DNA from: an uncultured Porphyromonadaceae bacterium
GTDB taxonomy: Bacteria; Bacteroidota; Bacteroidia; Bacteroidales; Muribaculaceae
DNA: 64,000 nt
Reading direction: 5' to 3'
Assembly (NCBI GenBank): GCA_947643165.1
Contig: CANRVB010000002.1
Location: 62,001-126,000 of the forward strand
Below the pieces are notes generated by a model. That model did not search any database, was not told where the DNA came from, and was given only the letters and a program-made list of their open reading frames with translations. The position numbers were made by a program, and so were the translations under genes. Positions 50,884 to 60,848 of the stretch are shown piece after piece; the stretch's first letter is position 1, and each line of letters opens with the position of its first letter.

Positions 50884-53800
50884 TTATTTGACGAGACATA
50901 CTGCTGCCGGCAGGTTGGTCTCATCGAGCTCAAGCATTTCAAAGCCTTCTGTATCAGCGCTTAAGGTCGACGTTGTCTCTACAGCGTTTGCAAGTACCTG
51001 AGTGGCTATATAGTCTTTCCAAGTGTCTATGGCATTGGATATTACCTCATCTGAAGGTGCGAACTTCAAGGTTATGCGGTCGGTTATGTCAAAGCCGCGC
51101 GATTTGCGTATATTCTGTATACGGTTCACTATATCGCGTGCTATACCTTCCGCACGAAGCTCCGGAGTGACATCAATATCAAGAGCCACCGTAAGATTGC
51201 CTTCGTTCGCAACCAGCCATCCGGGGATATCTTCGCTGATAACTTCCACATCCACAAGGTCTACCAATGCCTGAGTGCCATTTACATCTATGCTTACGTG
51301 ACCGTCACGTTCCATAGTTGCAATTTCCTGCTGCGACATATTCTTGATGGCTTCCGCAACAGCTTTCATGGCTTTTCCATGCTTCGGTCCGAGTTTCTTG
51401 AAGTCGGGCTTCACGCGTTTCACAAGTATACCTGCGTTAGGATCAACACATTCCATCTCCTTTACGTTGACTTCAGCGAGCACAAGTGCCGAGATTGCGG
51501 CCAGATCATCCATACGCGACTGACTGTCAGACGGAATCATGATGCGGCGAAGCGGCTGACGTACTTTCAGATTGGCTTTCCTGCGCAGGGCAAGGATCAT
51601 CGATGTGATATCCTGTGCAAGTTGCATACGACGTTCCAGAGTTTTGTCGATGGCTGTTGTATCAGCTACAGGGAACAGAGCCAGGTGGATAGACGTGCTG
51701 TCGCCTGCTGTGGCCGAGCGTAGATCTGTGTACAGACGGTCGGCGAAGAACGGAGCTACCGGAGCCATGAGCAACGCTATGGTTTCCAGGCACGTATAGA
51801 GTGTCTGGTATGCTGAAAGTTTGTCGGTCGACATCTCGCCACCCCAGAAGCGTTTACGGTTCAGACGCACATACCAGTTCGACAGGTTGTCGGTGACAAA
51901 ATCAGATATGGCACGGGCTGCACGTGTCGGCTCATAGTCGTCAAGATCATTTTCCACTTCGAGTATAAGTGAATTGAGCAGCGACAGAATCCAGCGGTCT
52001 ATCTCCGGACGTTCGTTGACCGGTACCTGCGGCAGGCTGTTGTCGAAACCGTCGACATTGGCATACAGTGCGAAGAAACTGTATGTATTATAGAGTGTTG
52101 AGAAAAGTTTGCGTGATATTTCCTGCACACCTGCCGGATCAAACTTCAGGTTGTCCCATGGCGATGAGTTGGCAATCATGTACCAACGCAGCGGATCCGA
52201 GCCATATTTCTCTATGGCCTCAAACGGATTGACGGCATTTCCGAGGCGCTTTGACATCTTGTTGCCATCCTTGTCGAGCACAAGTCCGTTGGAAACCACA
52301 GCTTTGTATGCCTTTTTGTCGAATACCATAGTGGCTATGGCATGAAGGGTGAAGAACCAACCGCGGGTCTGGTCTACACCTTCGGCTATGAAGTCGGCGG
52401 GGAAAAGTTCGCCGGCATCAAATGCCTCCTTGTTTTCAAAAGGATAGTGTATCTGTGCGTAGGGCATTGAACCCGAGTCAAACCATACGTCTATCAGGTC
52501 GGTCTCGCGGTGCATCGGCTTGCCGCTTGCCGAAACGAGCACTATATCATCTACGTAAGGACGGTGAAGGTCAATACGTTCGTAGTTTTCCTTTGAGTAG
52601 TCGCCCGGAACGAAACCTGCGTCGCGATAGGGGTTGCTCTTCATGATTCCTGCCTCTACAGCGCGGTCGATCTCAGCGTATAGGGCAGCGACACTGTCTA
52701 TGCATATTTCTTCCGATGCGTCATCAGTACGCCATATCGGCAGCGGTGTGCCCCAGTAGCGTGAGCGCGACAGGTTCCAGTCCTGAAGATTTTCGAGCCA
52801 TTTGCCGAATCGTCCTGTTCCGGTGGATTGCGGTTTCCAGTTTATAGTGTTGTTCAGCTCGATCATTCGGTCGCGGGCTGCTGTAGAGCGGATAAACCAG
52901 CTGTCGAGAGGGTAGTAGAGCACCGGTTTGTCTGTACGCCAGCAGTGTGGATAGCTGTGTACATGCTTTTCGATCTTGAACACCTGATCCATGCGCTTGA
53001 GCTCCATGCATATCTCCACATCGAGTGTTTCGGTCTCAGGTGTGGCCTCGGCGTTGAACGCGTTCTTGACATATTTTCCCTGCCAGCGGCTGTAGGCTTC
53101 AGTATCAACGTTGTCCTTGACAAAGTCATTATCAAGATCCTCAAGCATATAGAAGCGGCCGGTCGGATCGACCATCGGGCGGATGTTGCCATCCTTGTCT
53201 GTGAGATGGAGCGGCGGTATGCCGTTCTGCTTTGACACACGAAGGTCATCGGCACCGAAGGTTCCGGCTATATGGACTATACCCGTACCATCTGCTGTGG
53301 TAACATAGTCGCCAGGTATCACGCGGAAAGCTCCTTCACCCGGGTTGACCCATGCGAACAGTTGCTCATAGCGCATACCTGTCAGTTCGCTACCTTTTAT
53401 ATTGGCAACGACCTGATATGGTACGACCTTGTCGCCCTTTTTGTATTCGTCGAGAGGTATATTCGCGCCTTTGGCGTTGAACACCGATCCAAGCAGGTCT
53501 GTAGCCACAACAACGGTGATCTTGCTGCCGGAGTATGGGTTGTATGTACGTACTATCGAGTAGTCGATCTGCGGGCCTACTGCCAGGGCAGTGTTGCTCG
53601 GGAGTGTCCACGGAGTAGTTGTCCACGCCAGGAACATGGGCGTACCCCAGCCCTTCATCGGCTCGATCGGGTCGATAGCCTTGAACTCGGCTATGCAGGT
53701 TGTGTCCTTCACATCGCGGTAGCATCCGGGCTGGTTGAGCTCATGCGAGCTCAGGCCTGTTCCGGCGGCCGGCGAATAGGGCTGTATGGTGTAGCCTTTA

Positions 53801-54324
53801 TATAGATAGCCTTTCTTGTAGAGCTGGGCAAGAAGCCACCATACGCTTTCAATATATCTGTTGTCGTAGGTTATGTATGGATCGGTCAGGTCTACCCAGT
53901 AGCCCATGCTCTCGGTAAGGGTTTCCCACTCACGGGTATATTTCATCACCTCGTGCCGGCAGGCTGCATTGTAGTCGTCAACCGATATCTTCTTGCCGAT
54001 ATCCTCCTTGGTTATTCCCAGGCTCTTTTCAACGCCGAGTTCAACTGGCAGGCCGTGTGTGTCCCATCCGGCCTTGCGCTTCACGTGAAAGCCTTTCATG
54101 GTCTTGTAACGGCAGAAAATATCCTTGATGGTGCGTGCCATGACATGGTGTATGCCGGGCATACCGTTTGCCGATGGAGGTCCTTCGTAGAACACGAACG
54201 AGGGCTGACCCTCGCGGACTTTCATGCTTTGCTCAAAGAGATTGTGCTCGCGCCACTGCTCGAGCATCTGCTTGTTGATCTCTGACAGATCAAACCCGTT
54301 ATATTCGTTGAAGCGCTTCTTCAT
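50884..54324 (-). CDS. ileS: Isoleucyl-tRNA synthetase
   Basis: 1146 residues. Class I motifs: HIGH-like PPSANGMPGIHHVMARTIKD (about 49-68), the KMSK loop as GNKMSKRLGNAVNPFE, and the tRNA-binding/CP1 editing domain between. Length and C-terminal extension (DIDVTPELRAEGIARDIVNRIQNIRKSRGFDITD) match the eukaryote-like IleRS type that many Bacteroidetes carry, a type often less sensitive to mupirocin. First gene of the unit; -7 element TATCTTTG at 54347-54354. Confidence 0.97.
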   Translation of the reverse strand: MKKRFNEYNGFDLSEINKQMLEQWREHNLFEQSMKVREGQPSFVFYEGPPSANGMPGIHHVMARTIKDIFCRYKTMKGFHVKRKAGWDTHGLPVELGVEKSLGITKEDIGKKISVDDYNAACRHEVMKYTREWETLTESMGYWVDLTDPYITYDNRYIESVWWLLAQLYKKGYLYKGYTIQPYSPAAGTGLSSHELNQPGCYRDVKDTTCIAEFKAIDPIEPMKGWGTPMFLAWTTTPWTLPSNTALAVGPQIDYSIVRTYNPYSGSKITVVVATDLLGSVFNAKGANIPLDEYKKGDKVVPYQVVANIKGSELTGMRYEQLFAWVNPGEGAFRVIPGDYVTTADGTGIVHIAGTFGADDLRVSKQNGIPPLHLTDKDGNIRPMVDPTGRFYMLEDLDNDFVKDNVDTEAYSRWQGKYVKNAFNAEATPETETLDVEICMELKRMDQVFKIEKHVHSYPHCWRTDKPVLYYPLDSWFIRSTAARDRMIELNNTINWKPQSTGTGRFGKWLENLQDWNLSRSRYWGTPLPIWRTDDASEEICIDSVAALYAEIDRAVEAGIMKSNPYRDAGFVPGDYSKENYERIDLHRPYVDDIVLVSASGKPMHRETDLIDVWFDSGSMPYAQIHYPFENKEAFDAGELFPADFIAEGVDQTRGWFFTLHAIATMVFDKKAYKAVVSNGLVLDKDGNKMSKRLGNAVNPFEAIEKYGSDPLRWYMIANSSPWDNLKFDPAGVQEISRKLFSTLYNTYSFFALYANVDGFDNSLPQVPVNERPEIDRWILSLLNSLILEVENDLDDYEPTRAARAISDFVTDNLSNWYVRLNRKRFWGGEMSTDKLSAYQTLYTCLETIALLMAPVAPFFADRLYTDLRSATAGDSTSIHLALFPVADTTAIDKTLERRMQLAQDITSMILALRRKANLKVRQPLRRIMIPSDSQSRMDDLAAISALVLAEVNVKEMECVDPNAGILVKRVKPDFKKLGPKHGKAMKAVAEAIKNMSQQEIATMERDGHVSIDVNGTQALVDLVDVEVISEDIPGWLVANEGNLTVALDIDVTPELRAEGIARDIVNRIQNIRKSRGFDITDRITLKFAPSDEVISNAIDTWKDYIATQVLANAVETTSTLSADTEGFEMLELDETNLPAAVCLVK

Positions 54325-54346
54325 TTCTTTATGGAAAAAATTTTTG

Positions 54347-54354
54347 CAAAGATA
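54347..54354 (-). promoter_or_regulatory. Promoter -7 element for ileS
   Basis: Minus-strand TATCTTTG followed by C, 23 bp upstream of the ileS ATG. Short leader, so no room for a T-box. Confidence 0.7.
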
Positions 54355-54531
54355 CTATTTTTTGACTGAAATTGCTATAGTTCGGGGTGTATCTCTGCGC
54401 TTTAGCGCTTTTTGAACCGACTATGTTGAAAAGTTGAAATGTTAAATCGGCATTTTGCTGAACACTTATTGTTGAACTAATGTTATAATTTCAAAAATCA
54501 CTTAAATTCAACTATACAACACACCACCAAA

Positions 54532-55734
54532 ATGAAAAAGACCCTAACAATGGCTGCCGCAGCAGCCGGCATTATGCTGATCCCGACCGGTTATGCCAAC
54601 GCCCAAGAGGTAGTTGAGGTCGACGAAACTATCGTTACCGAACAGGTAGAATGCAAGGATACATATTCGTCGTCATGGCGCGACAACTGGTATATCCAAT
54701 TGGGTGCAGGTATGCAGGTGCCCTTTGTTGACCGCAGCGAGAGCGGCAAAGACTACCAGCACCATATCACAGCGACCTACAATCTTGGCTTCGGCCACTG
54801 GTTCTCCCCCTATCTCGGTCTCCGGTTCAGCGGATACTATGGTAAGTTCCATTACGACTACAACCGGTTCTCATCGGCTCAGATGGCTAACCTGAACTTT
54901 GATATCCAGTGGGATATGCTCAACAGTATATGCGGCGTGAATTCCGACCGTGTGTTCAGCATCATACCTTATTTCGGAGTTGGTGGTATGTACACCTGGA
55001 ACAATCCCGGTCATGAAGCGAATGTTCACGATGGTGACGGTCACCGCAAGACCCGCGAGTGGATGCTCCCCGTATCGGCAGGTATCCAGCTGCGTTTCCG
55101 TCTCTCGGAGTATGTTGACTTCTTCGCTGAGGCACGTGCCGCTTTCGTGGCCGACAATTTCAACAGTGTAGTTGTAGGCGATCCTATCGAGGCTGATGTA
55201 AGCGTGATCGGTGGTCTCAGCTTCAATATCGGAGGCCGCAACTTCAGCCGCACAAATCCTTGCGACTATCTGTCGTATATCAACAATCTCAACGGCAAGG
55301 TGAACGATCTCCGCGGCGAGCTCGCTACAACAGCGGCAGCCCTTGCAGAGGCAGAAGCACAGCTCCCGTGCCCGGAGGTTGTGGAATCGACCACAGTGAT
55401 CGAGCAGGCTCCGCTTATGTCGACAGTACGCTTCACCATCAATTCGGCCAAGATCCGCAAGGAGGAAGAGGTGAATGTCTACAACATCGCCGAGTGGATG
55501 AAGGCTAACCCCGGTACGACCGTAGTAGTACAAGGCTTCGCTGACAAGGACACCGGTTCGTCTGCCTACAATATGCAGCTGTCGCAGCGTCGCTGCCAGG
55601 CCGTTGTCGATGCTCTCACTGGCAAGTACGGCATCAGCCCCGACCGTCTGGTAATGCAGGCCAACGGCTCAGACGTACAGCCTTACGGCGAGAACAACTG
55701 GAACCGTATCGTGATTTTCACTCAGCCGCAGTAA
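54532..55734 (+). CDS. OmpA-like outer-membrane porin/peptidoglycan-binding protein
   Basis: 400 residues. Signal peptide about 1-24 (ends ANAQE). N-terminal 8-strand-type barrel (about 45-245, with aromatic-rich strands), a short coiled-coil linker (NNLNGKVNDLRGELATTAAALAEAEAQL, about 258-285), then the OmpA C-domain (FTINSAKIRKEEEVNVYNIAEWMKANP ... LSQRRCQAVVDAL), which binds peptidoglycan. Promoter not clear. A very strong terminator follows. Confidence 0.92.
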   Translation: MKKTLTMAAAAAGIMLIPTGYANAQEVVEVDETIVTEQVECKDTYSSSWRDNWYIQLGAGMQVPFVDRSESGKDYQHHITATYNLGFGHWFSPYLGLRFSGYYGKFHYDYNRFSSAQMANLNFDIQWDMLNSICGVNSDRVFSIIPYFGVGGMYTWNNPGHEANVHDGDGHRKTREWMLPVSAGIQLRFRLSEYVDFFAEARAAFVADNFNSVVVGDPIEADVSVIGGLSFNIGGRNFSRTNPCDYLSYINNLNGKVNDLRGELATTAAALAEAEAQLPCPEVVESTTVIEQAPLMSTVRFTINSAKIRKEEEVNVYNIAEWMKANPGTTVVVQGFADKDTGSSAYNMQLSQRRCQAVVDALTGKYGISPDRLVMQANGSDVQPYGENNWNRIVIFTQPQ

Positions 55735-55763
55735 TAATCCGGCATTGAATAATACATAAAACT

Positions 55764-55803
55764 CCTGCGGGAGCGCACATCGACAGATGTCCGCTCCCGC
55801 AGG
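55764..55803 (+). terminator. Strong terminator after ompA-like gene
   Basis: CCTGCGGGAGCG (55764-55775) and ACATC pair with GATGT and CGCTCCCGCAGG (55792-55803). A TTGTGTTT tract follows. It also stands just after the convergent sdaA stop. Confidence 0.9.
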
Positions 55804-55824
55804 TTGTGTTTAGCCGGTATATGT

Positions 55825-57033
55825 TCAACCTTCCTGTCCCCACGTCCTGGCAAGGCCACCTTCGCCGGTTTCCTTGTAAATGGACGGCAGATCGTGGCCG
55901 GTCTCCTTCATCACCTCTACCACGCGGTCGAATGACACGCGATGCGTACCATCGGTGAATGCCGAGTAGATGTTGGAGTCGAGCGCACGGGCGGCAGCAT
56001 AGGCGTTACGCTCGATGCACGGTATCTGTACAAGGCCGCATACGGGGTCGCAGGTCATGCCAAGATGATGTTCCAGGCCCATTTCGGCGGCATATTCGAT
56101 CTGTGCGGGCGATCCGCCGAACAGCTGGTTGGCTGCCGCCGCGGCCATGGCGCACGCCACTCCTACCTCGCCTTGACAGCCTACCTCGGCTCCGGCTATC
56201 GAGGCGTTGTGCTTCACCACGTTGCCGATGATTCCGGCAGTGGCAAGCGCCCTGGTTATGCGCGACTCGCTGAATTCGCGGCTTTTCCAGAGGTGGTAGA
56301 GCACTGCAGGAACCACACCGCACGATCCGCAGGTGGGCGCTGTGACAATCTCGCCGCCCGAGGCATTCTCTTCGCTCACGGCAAGCGCGTAGCTGAACAC
56401 AAGGCCGCGGCTCTGAAGATTGGTCTTGTAGCCCGATGCACGCACATTGTAGCTGGCCGCGCGCCGGGTCAGTCCGAGCGGTCCCGGCAGAACTCCCTCG
56501 CTGTCGAGTCCGCGCTCTACGGCCGCACGCATCACTCGCCACACTTCGCTCAGATAGTCCCATATTTCCGGACCTTCACACATCTCCACGTATTCCCAAT
56601 ACGACCGGCCGGTCTTTTTGCACCAGTTGAGTATGTCGGTCAGCTTGTTCATGTCATACACATCGGGCGTGTCGACAGCCGAGGCACCTTCCTCGGCCAG
56701 TTGTCCGCCGCCTACACTGTAGATAGTCTGTGTGGCTGTGACATTGCCCTCATTGTCGAGTGCCTCATATTTCATTCCGTTAGGATGGAAGGGCAGGAAA
56801 ACTGTCGGTTGCCAGATTATCTCGGCAGGAGCGACAGGAGTCATGCTCTCGAGTATGGCTACGTCGGTCATGTGGCCCTTGCCGGTAGCTGCGAGCGAGC
56901 CATAGAGGGTGACTCTGTATTTGGCTGCATCGGGATGGGCTGCCGCGAAGTTGGCGGCGGCGCTGCGCGGCCCCATGGTGTGACTCGATGACGGCCCTGT
57001 GCCTATGCGGTATAATTCTCTGATTGATTTCAT
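55825..57033 (-). CDS. sdaA: L-serine ammonia-lyase (iron-sulfur, single chain)
   Basis: 402 residues with alpha and beta domains in one chain. N-terminus SIRELYRIGTGPSSSHTMGPRSAA is the conserved beta-domain start. The alpha domain holds [4Fe-4S] cysteines in TAPTCGSCGVVPAVLYHL (about 234-251), GCQGEVGVACAMAAAA and DPVCGLVQIPCIERNAYAA. Converts L-serine to pyruvate and ammonia. Located 79 bp downstream of the PpiD gene with a hairpin terminator between them. Confidence 0.95.
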   Translation of the reverse strand: MKSIRELYRIGTGPSSSHTMGPRSAAANFAAAHPDAAKYRVTLYGSLAATGKGHMTDVAILESMTPVAPAEIIWQPTVFLPFHPNGMKYEALDNEGNVTATQTIYSVGGGQLAEEGASAVDTPDVYDMNKLTDILNWCKKTGRSYWEYVEMCEGPEIWDYLSEVWRVMRAAVERGLDSEGVLPGPLGLTRRAASYNVRASGYKTNLQSRGLVFSYALAVSEENASGGEIVTAPTCGSCGVVPAVLYHLWKSREFSESRITRALATAGIIGNVVKHNASIAGAEVGCQGEVGVACAMAAAAANQLFGGSPAQIEYAAEMGLEHHLGMTCDPVCGLVQIPCIERNAYAAARALDSNIYSAFTDGTHRVSFDRVVEVMKETGHDLPSIYKETGEGGLARTWGQEG

Positions 57034-57060
57034 GGTGATTGATAGGAGTTTGAAACAAGT

Positions 57061-57093
57061 CCGGCCGGCAACGCCCGAGAGCGTGCCGGCCGG
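57061..57093 (-). terminator. Hairpin between PpiD-like gene and sdaA
   Basis: CCGGCCGGCA (57061-57070) pairs perfectly with TGCCGGCCGG (57084-57093), a GC-rich 10-bp stem, 19 bp after the PpiD stop. On the minus strand ACTTGTTTC follows. Confidence 0.7.
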
Positions 57094-57112
57094 GCCACTG
57101 TCATGTTATGTA

Positions 57113-59179
57113 TTAATCGCGGAAGAATTTCATCAGGCGATTATCAATTTTCTTGTTACCTTGTATGATCTGGGGCATTGCGTTGCCGAGCATTGCATTG
57201 CCGCGGGTACGGTTGAAGTTGGAAGCGCTTTCGGTGAAGATGTAAGGACGGCCTTCGCTGTCTTCGTTGATCACTTGGAGCACTACAACCGCGCTGTTGC
57301 CTTTGAGCGGGCCTACGGTCTGACCCTTCTGGGCTACGGCCACTGTGCCGAGGATGTCGCTCTCGTTATAACCGAGGTGTGCGATGAGGGGCTGACCGAA
57401 TGTCACGTTGGTTGAGTCGATCGACGAACCCATCAGCTGAGCATAGCCTGCCACGTCGTTTGCCTTGCCGGCATATTCGCTTATGAGGCTTTCTGCCTTT
57501 TTGTCGTTCATAGCTTCCTGAGAGAGAGTCTTGCGCAGCTGCGGATCGGTAGCGGGCAGATAGTCCTTGTAGATATCGTCGAGGGCTACGGCTATGAGCT
57601 GACCTGTCTGCTGGTCGCCGAACACGGGGCTAACTTCGCCTTTCTTGGCTTCGAGGGCCCAACGGATTGCCGAGCGGGTATCCTCGATACGTCCGATCTG
57701 GGGTGTCGATACGCTGACATAGGCCGGAACGGCTGTGTAACCTGCCTTTGCTGCGTTCTCGCTGAAGAGGGCTGCGGTATTGTTCTCGCGGATGAAGTCG
57801 CGGAGGTCTGCCTCAAGCTTGTTGACTGTGGCGTTCGACGGCTCGGCGCTGAATGTCACTACAGCTATGTCTACGATGTTGACTGGCTGCTTGCGGCTGC
57901 GTACGCGCATTACACGTGCGCCCTGGGCCACAACTGCTGTGTCGGGAGTGAACCATGTGCCGGCCTGTGCGTCAAGTATTGTTGAGCGCATCTCGCCCAT
58001 CTGCGGATTGCTGAGCTGAACCCAGATCGAGTCCTGGGCCTGGCCTTCGGCGGCTTCGGCAAGGGTAGTGGTGCCATTGTTGAGAGCGGCGATTATCGAG
58101 TCGGTGTGAGCCTTTGTGCCGGAGATCATGGCGAAGTCTATGCAGGCCGAGTCAACCTCTACGCTGCGGTCGAGCAGCTTGGCAAGCATATACTCGTTTC
58201 CGATGTGGCTTATCACCTCAGCCGATCCTGTCTTGGCTGAGTCGGCGAAAGCCTTGAGGCTCTTGTCGGTGATGGCGCTGTTGGCAACGCGGTTGCGGTT
58301 GACCACAAAGTCGTTCATATCGGCCAGACCGTCGGTCGAGGGCTGGGTGAGCAGGGCTACCTTGGCATCGCCTACACGGCTTTCGGCAGCTATCAGATCC
58401 TCCTTCGAGGGGGCGATGCTTACGGCTATGTAGTTGATGGCGCGCTGCTGTTCGGGCAGACGGTAGAGTTCCTTCTGCTTGTTCCATACCTTTTCTATCT
58501 CGGCGTCGGTGGGCTCGAACTGATCATCGGCCAGCGATGAGTAGTCCTTCTTGGCGAATGTCACCTGGCGTGTCACGGCGTTCTCTTCGTAGATCGCCTT
58601 GGCGTCAAGGTCGTTGGCGGTGATGGCGCCGTTAAAGAGGGTAGCGTATTTCTGAGCTAAGAGCGACTGTTCCATCTGGTTCTCGAGGCTGCTCCAGAGC
58701 TGACGGAACTGAGCCGAGGTGGCGGCGTCGAGGTTGTATTTGGTAGGATTGGTGGCGATGTCGCAGAGCTGACGTGCGCTCTCCATGCCATACTGCTGCT
58801 GAACGAATGCGTCCATATACTGCGATCCGGGTCCTACGAGCGCGTTGGTAAGCTCCTCGTCGGTCACGGTCAGGCCGAGTTTGTTGTATTCCTCGGTCAT
58901 CAGGGCCTCGTTGATCATCTGCGAGAGCACCTGCTGTTGCAGCACGGCGCCGTCCACTTTCTGACCGCTGGCCTGAAGCTGCTGGTTGGCCATCTCGAGG
59001 CGGCTCTGGAATTCCTGTACGTCAATGCTTTGGCCGTCGACTTTGGCTACGGTGGTGCCGCCGCCAAACAGGGTGTGGCCTGAGTTGAAGAAGTCACCGA
59101 TAACAAAGGCCAGCAGGGCCAGACCGATGATCACGAGCAGAAGCACTGAGTGGCTTCTGATTTTCTCTAATGTTGCCAT
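57113..59179 (-). CDS. PpiD/SurA-type peptidylprolyl isomerase, membrane-anchored
   Basis: 688 residues. N-terminal membrane anchor about 12-32 (VLLLVIIGLALLAFVIGDFF). SurA-like N-domain: VAKVDGQSIDVQEFQSRLEM (about 43-62). The central region (about 210-480) is repeated chaperone-like sequence in place of a clear parvulin domain, and a second periplasmic part follows. Acts as periplasmic folding helper for outer-membrane proteins. In Bacteroidetes the parvulin signature is often weak; I could not identify catalytic residues. Downstream of metK on the same strand; promoter TATCTTTG at 59280-59287. Confidence 0.85.
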   Translation of the reverse strand: MATLEKIRSHSVLLLVIIGLALLAFVIGDFFNSGHTLFGGGTTVAKVDGQSIDVQEFQSRLEMANQQLQASGQKVDGAVLQQQVLSQMINEALMTEEYNKLGLTVTDEELTNALVGPGSQYMDAFVQQQYGMESARQLCDIATNPTKYNLDAATSAQFRQLWSSLENQMEQSLLAQKYATLFNGAITANDLDAKAIYEENAVTRQVTFAKKDYSSLADDQFEPTDAEIEKVWNKQKELYRLPEQQRAINYIAVSIAPSKEDLIAAESRVGDAKVALLTQPSTDGLADMNDFVVNRNRVANSAITDKSLKAFADSAKTGSAEVISHIGNEYMLAKLLDRSVEVDSACIDFAMISGTKAHTDSIIAALNNGTTTLAEAAEGQAQDSIWVQLSNPQMGEMRSTILDAQAGTWFTPDTAVVAQGARVMRVRSRKQPVNIVDIAVVTFSAEPSNATVNKLEADLRDFIRENNTAALFSENAAKAGYTAVPAYVSVSTPQIGRIEDTRSAIRWALEAKKGEVSPVFGDQQTGQLIAVALDDIYKDYLPATDPQLRKTLSQEAMNDKKAESLISEYAGKANDVAGYAQLMGSSIDSTNVTFGQPLIAHLGYNESDILGTVAVAQKGQTVGPLKGNSAVVVLQVINEDSEGRPYIFTESASNFNRTRGNAMLGNAMPQIIQGNKKIDNRLMKFFRD

Positions 59180-59279
59180 TGGTTTATTAAGGTTGCGATA
59201 TTTTTTGTTGCGCTATGATTGGGTATGTTTTTAAGGCCGCGTGCCGCCTGCATCCTGCCTGCGGCGCGCGTTTAGCGCA

Positions 59280-59287
59280 CAAAGATA
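59280..59287 (-). promoter_or_regulatory. Promoter -7 element for PpiD-like gene
   Basis: Minus-strand TATCTTTG, 100 bp upstream of the ATG at 59179. The leader in between has a GC-rich stretch that can fold (GCCGC...GCGGC). Confidence 0.6.
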
Positions 59288-59341
59288 GTTATTTTAGCGC
59301 TATAACCCAAATTTTCGTTACATTACGCTTGTTGCGGCGGC

Positions 59342-60661
59342 TCACGATATGCCGAAAGCGGCCTTCACCGAATCCACCATGTCGAGCTTTTCCCATGGGA
59401 ACAGACACACGTCGATATCCTTCGCTCCCTCGTAGCGCGATGTGAAGTGCTTCGTTATCTCGCGCGGTTCGCGACCCATGTGGCCGTAGGCGGCTGTCTC
59501 CTCATAAATGGGAGTGCGCAGTCTGAAGCGTTCCACTATCTGCGCCGGTTTCATCGGAAACAGCTCCGCAACCTTGCGCGAGATCTCGCCGTCGCTCATG
59601 CCTACGTGCGCCGTGCCGCGTGTGTCAACCGTCAGGCTCACAGGCTCAGCCTTGCCTATGGCGTAGGCCACCTGCACCAGTGCCTCCTCCGACACCCCCG
59701 CAGCCACAAGATTCTTGGCTATGTGACGGGCGGCATAGGCAGCCGAGCGGTCCACCTTGCTCGGATCCTTGCCCGAGAATGCGCCACCGCCGTGGGCGCC
59801 GCGTCCGCCGTAAGTGTCCACTATTATCTTGCGGCCTGTAAGACCGGTGTCGCCGTGCGGGCCGCCTATCACAAACTTGCCCGTCGGATTCACCAGCAGC
59901 TCCACGTCGTCGCCTATCATGGCGGCTGTCGCCGGGTCGAGCTGGGCCTTCACGCGGGGCAGCAGCACGGTGCGCACATCATGCTCTATGGTGGTGCGCA
60001 TAGCCTCGTCGGCCGTAGCCTGGTCTATCTCGCCGGTGCTGGCGATAAACTCATCGTGCTGTGTCGACACCACTATTGTCCTCACGGCCACAGGACGGCC
60101 CTCCTGGGTGTATTCAACGGTCACTTGGCTCTTCGAGTCGGGGCGCAGATAGGTGCGCACGTGTCCGTGCTCGTCGGTGTAGACCATTTCCTTACCCTCG
60201 CGGCGTATATCGGCCAGCACGCGCATTATCAGATGGCTCAGATGCAGCGGAAGAGGCATATAGCTCTCCGTCTCACGGCACGCATACCCGAACATCATGC
60301 CCTGGTCGCCCGCGCCCTGCTCCTCGCCCTCGCCGTTGCGCTCCACGCCGCGGTTTATATCCGGACTCTGCTCATGGATAGCCGACAGGATGCCGCACGA
60401 CGACGCGTCAAACTGAAGCTCGCTCCGGTCATAGCCTATGCGGTTTATCACCCCGCGTACAACCTTGGGTATGTCTATATATGCCTTGCTCTTTACCTCG
60501 CCGGCAACCACCACCTGGCCCGTTGTGACCAGTGTCTCGCATGCCACCTTCGAGTCGGGATCATGGGCCAGGAATGCGTCGAGTATGGCATCGCTTATCG
60601 CGTCGGCCACTTTGTCGGGGTGACCTTCGCCCACCGATTCCGATGTGAATAGATAGTTCAT
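59342..60661 (-). CDS. metK: S-adenosylmethionine synthetase
   Basis: 439 residues. N-terminus YLFTSESVGEGHPDKVADAISDA (ATP-binding HPDK), GAGDQGMMFGYACRET (about 116-131) and GAHGGGAFSGKDPSKVDRSAAY (P-loop-like, about 280-301). Makes SAM from methionine and ATP. Slightly longer than the E. coli enzyme, as is usual in Bacteroidetes. The leader carries a SAM-II-like RNA candidate, suggesting feedback by SAM. Confidence 0.97.
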   Translation of the reverse strand: MNYLFTSESVGEGHPDKVADAISDAILDAFLAHDPDSKVACETLVTTGQVVVAGEVKSKAYIDIPKVVRGVINRIGYDRSELQFDASSCGILSAIHEQSPDINRGVERNGEGEEQGAGDQGMMFGYACRETESYMPLPLHLSHLIMRVLADIRREGKEMVYTDEHGHVRTYLRPDSKSQVTVEYTQEGRPVAVRTIVVSTQHDEFIASTGEIDQATADEAMRTTIEHDVRTVLLPRVKAQLDPATAAMIGDDVELLVNPTGKFVIGGPHGDTGLTGRKIIVDTYGGRGAHGGGAFSGKDPSKVDRSAAYAARHIAKNLVAAGVSEEALVQVAYAIGKAEPVSLTVDTRGTAHVGMSDGEISRKVAELFPMKPAQIVERFRLRTPIYEETAAYGHMGREPREITKHFTSRYEGAKDIDVCLFPWEKLDMVDSVKAAFGIS

Positions 60662-60794
60662 TGATATGTATATGATTGATATTAGTAAAAAATAAACGAA
60701 CGGACACGGCTGCCGCCGATCCGCTCTTCCTGCAAAAATGCTTCCGCAATTACCCCCATCCGGCCGTCGATCTCATTATCTTAGCCGTGAGGTA

Positions 60795-60848
60795 GCAGTT
60801 TTAGCATTTTTTAGAGTGGTTGCAAGCAGCCAAATTTTTCCACTGCCG
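60795..60848 (-). promoter_or_regulatory. SAM-II-like riboswitch candidate in metK leader
   Basis: Minus strand. P1: AGTGG (60844-60840) pairs with CCACT (60819-60815). The 20-nt loop reads AAAAATTTGGCTGCTTGCAA and is followed by CTAAAAAATGCTAAAAC. The segments ATTTGGC, TTGCA and GCTAAAA in this order match the SAM-II core as I recall it. A pseudoknot of TTTGGC (60834-60829) with GCTAAA (60805-60800) gives six pairs including one G-T wobble. The predicted transcript would start at about P1. Search for RF00521 not run. Confidence 0.6.
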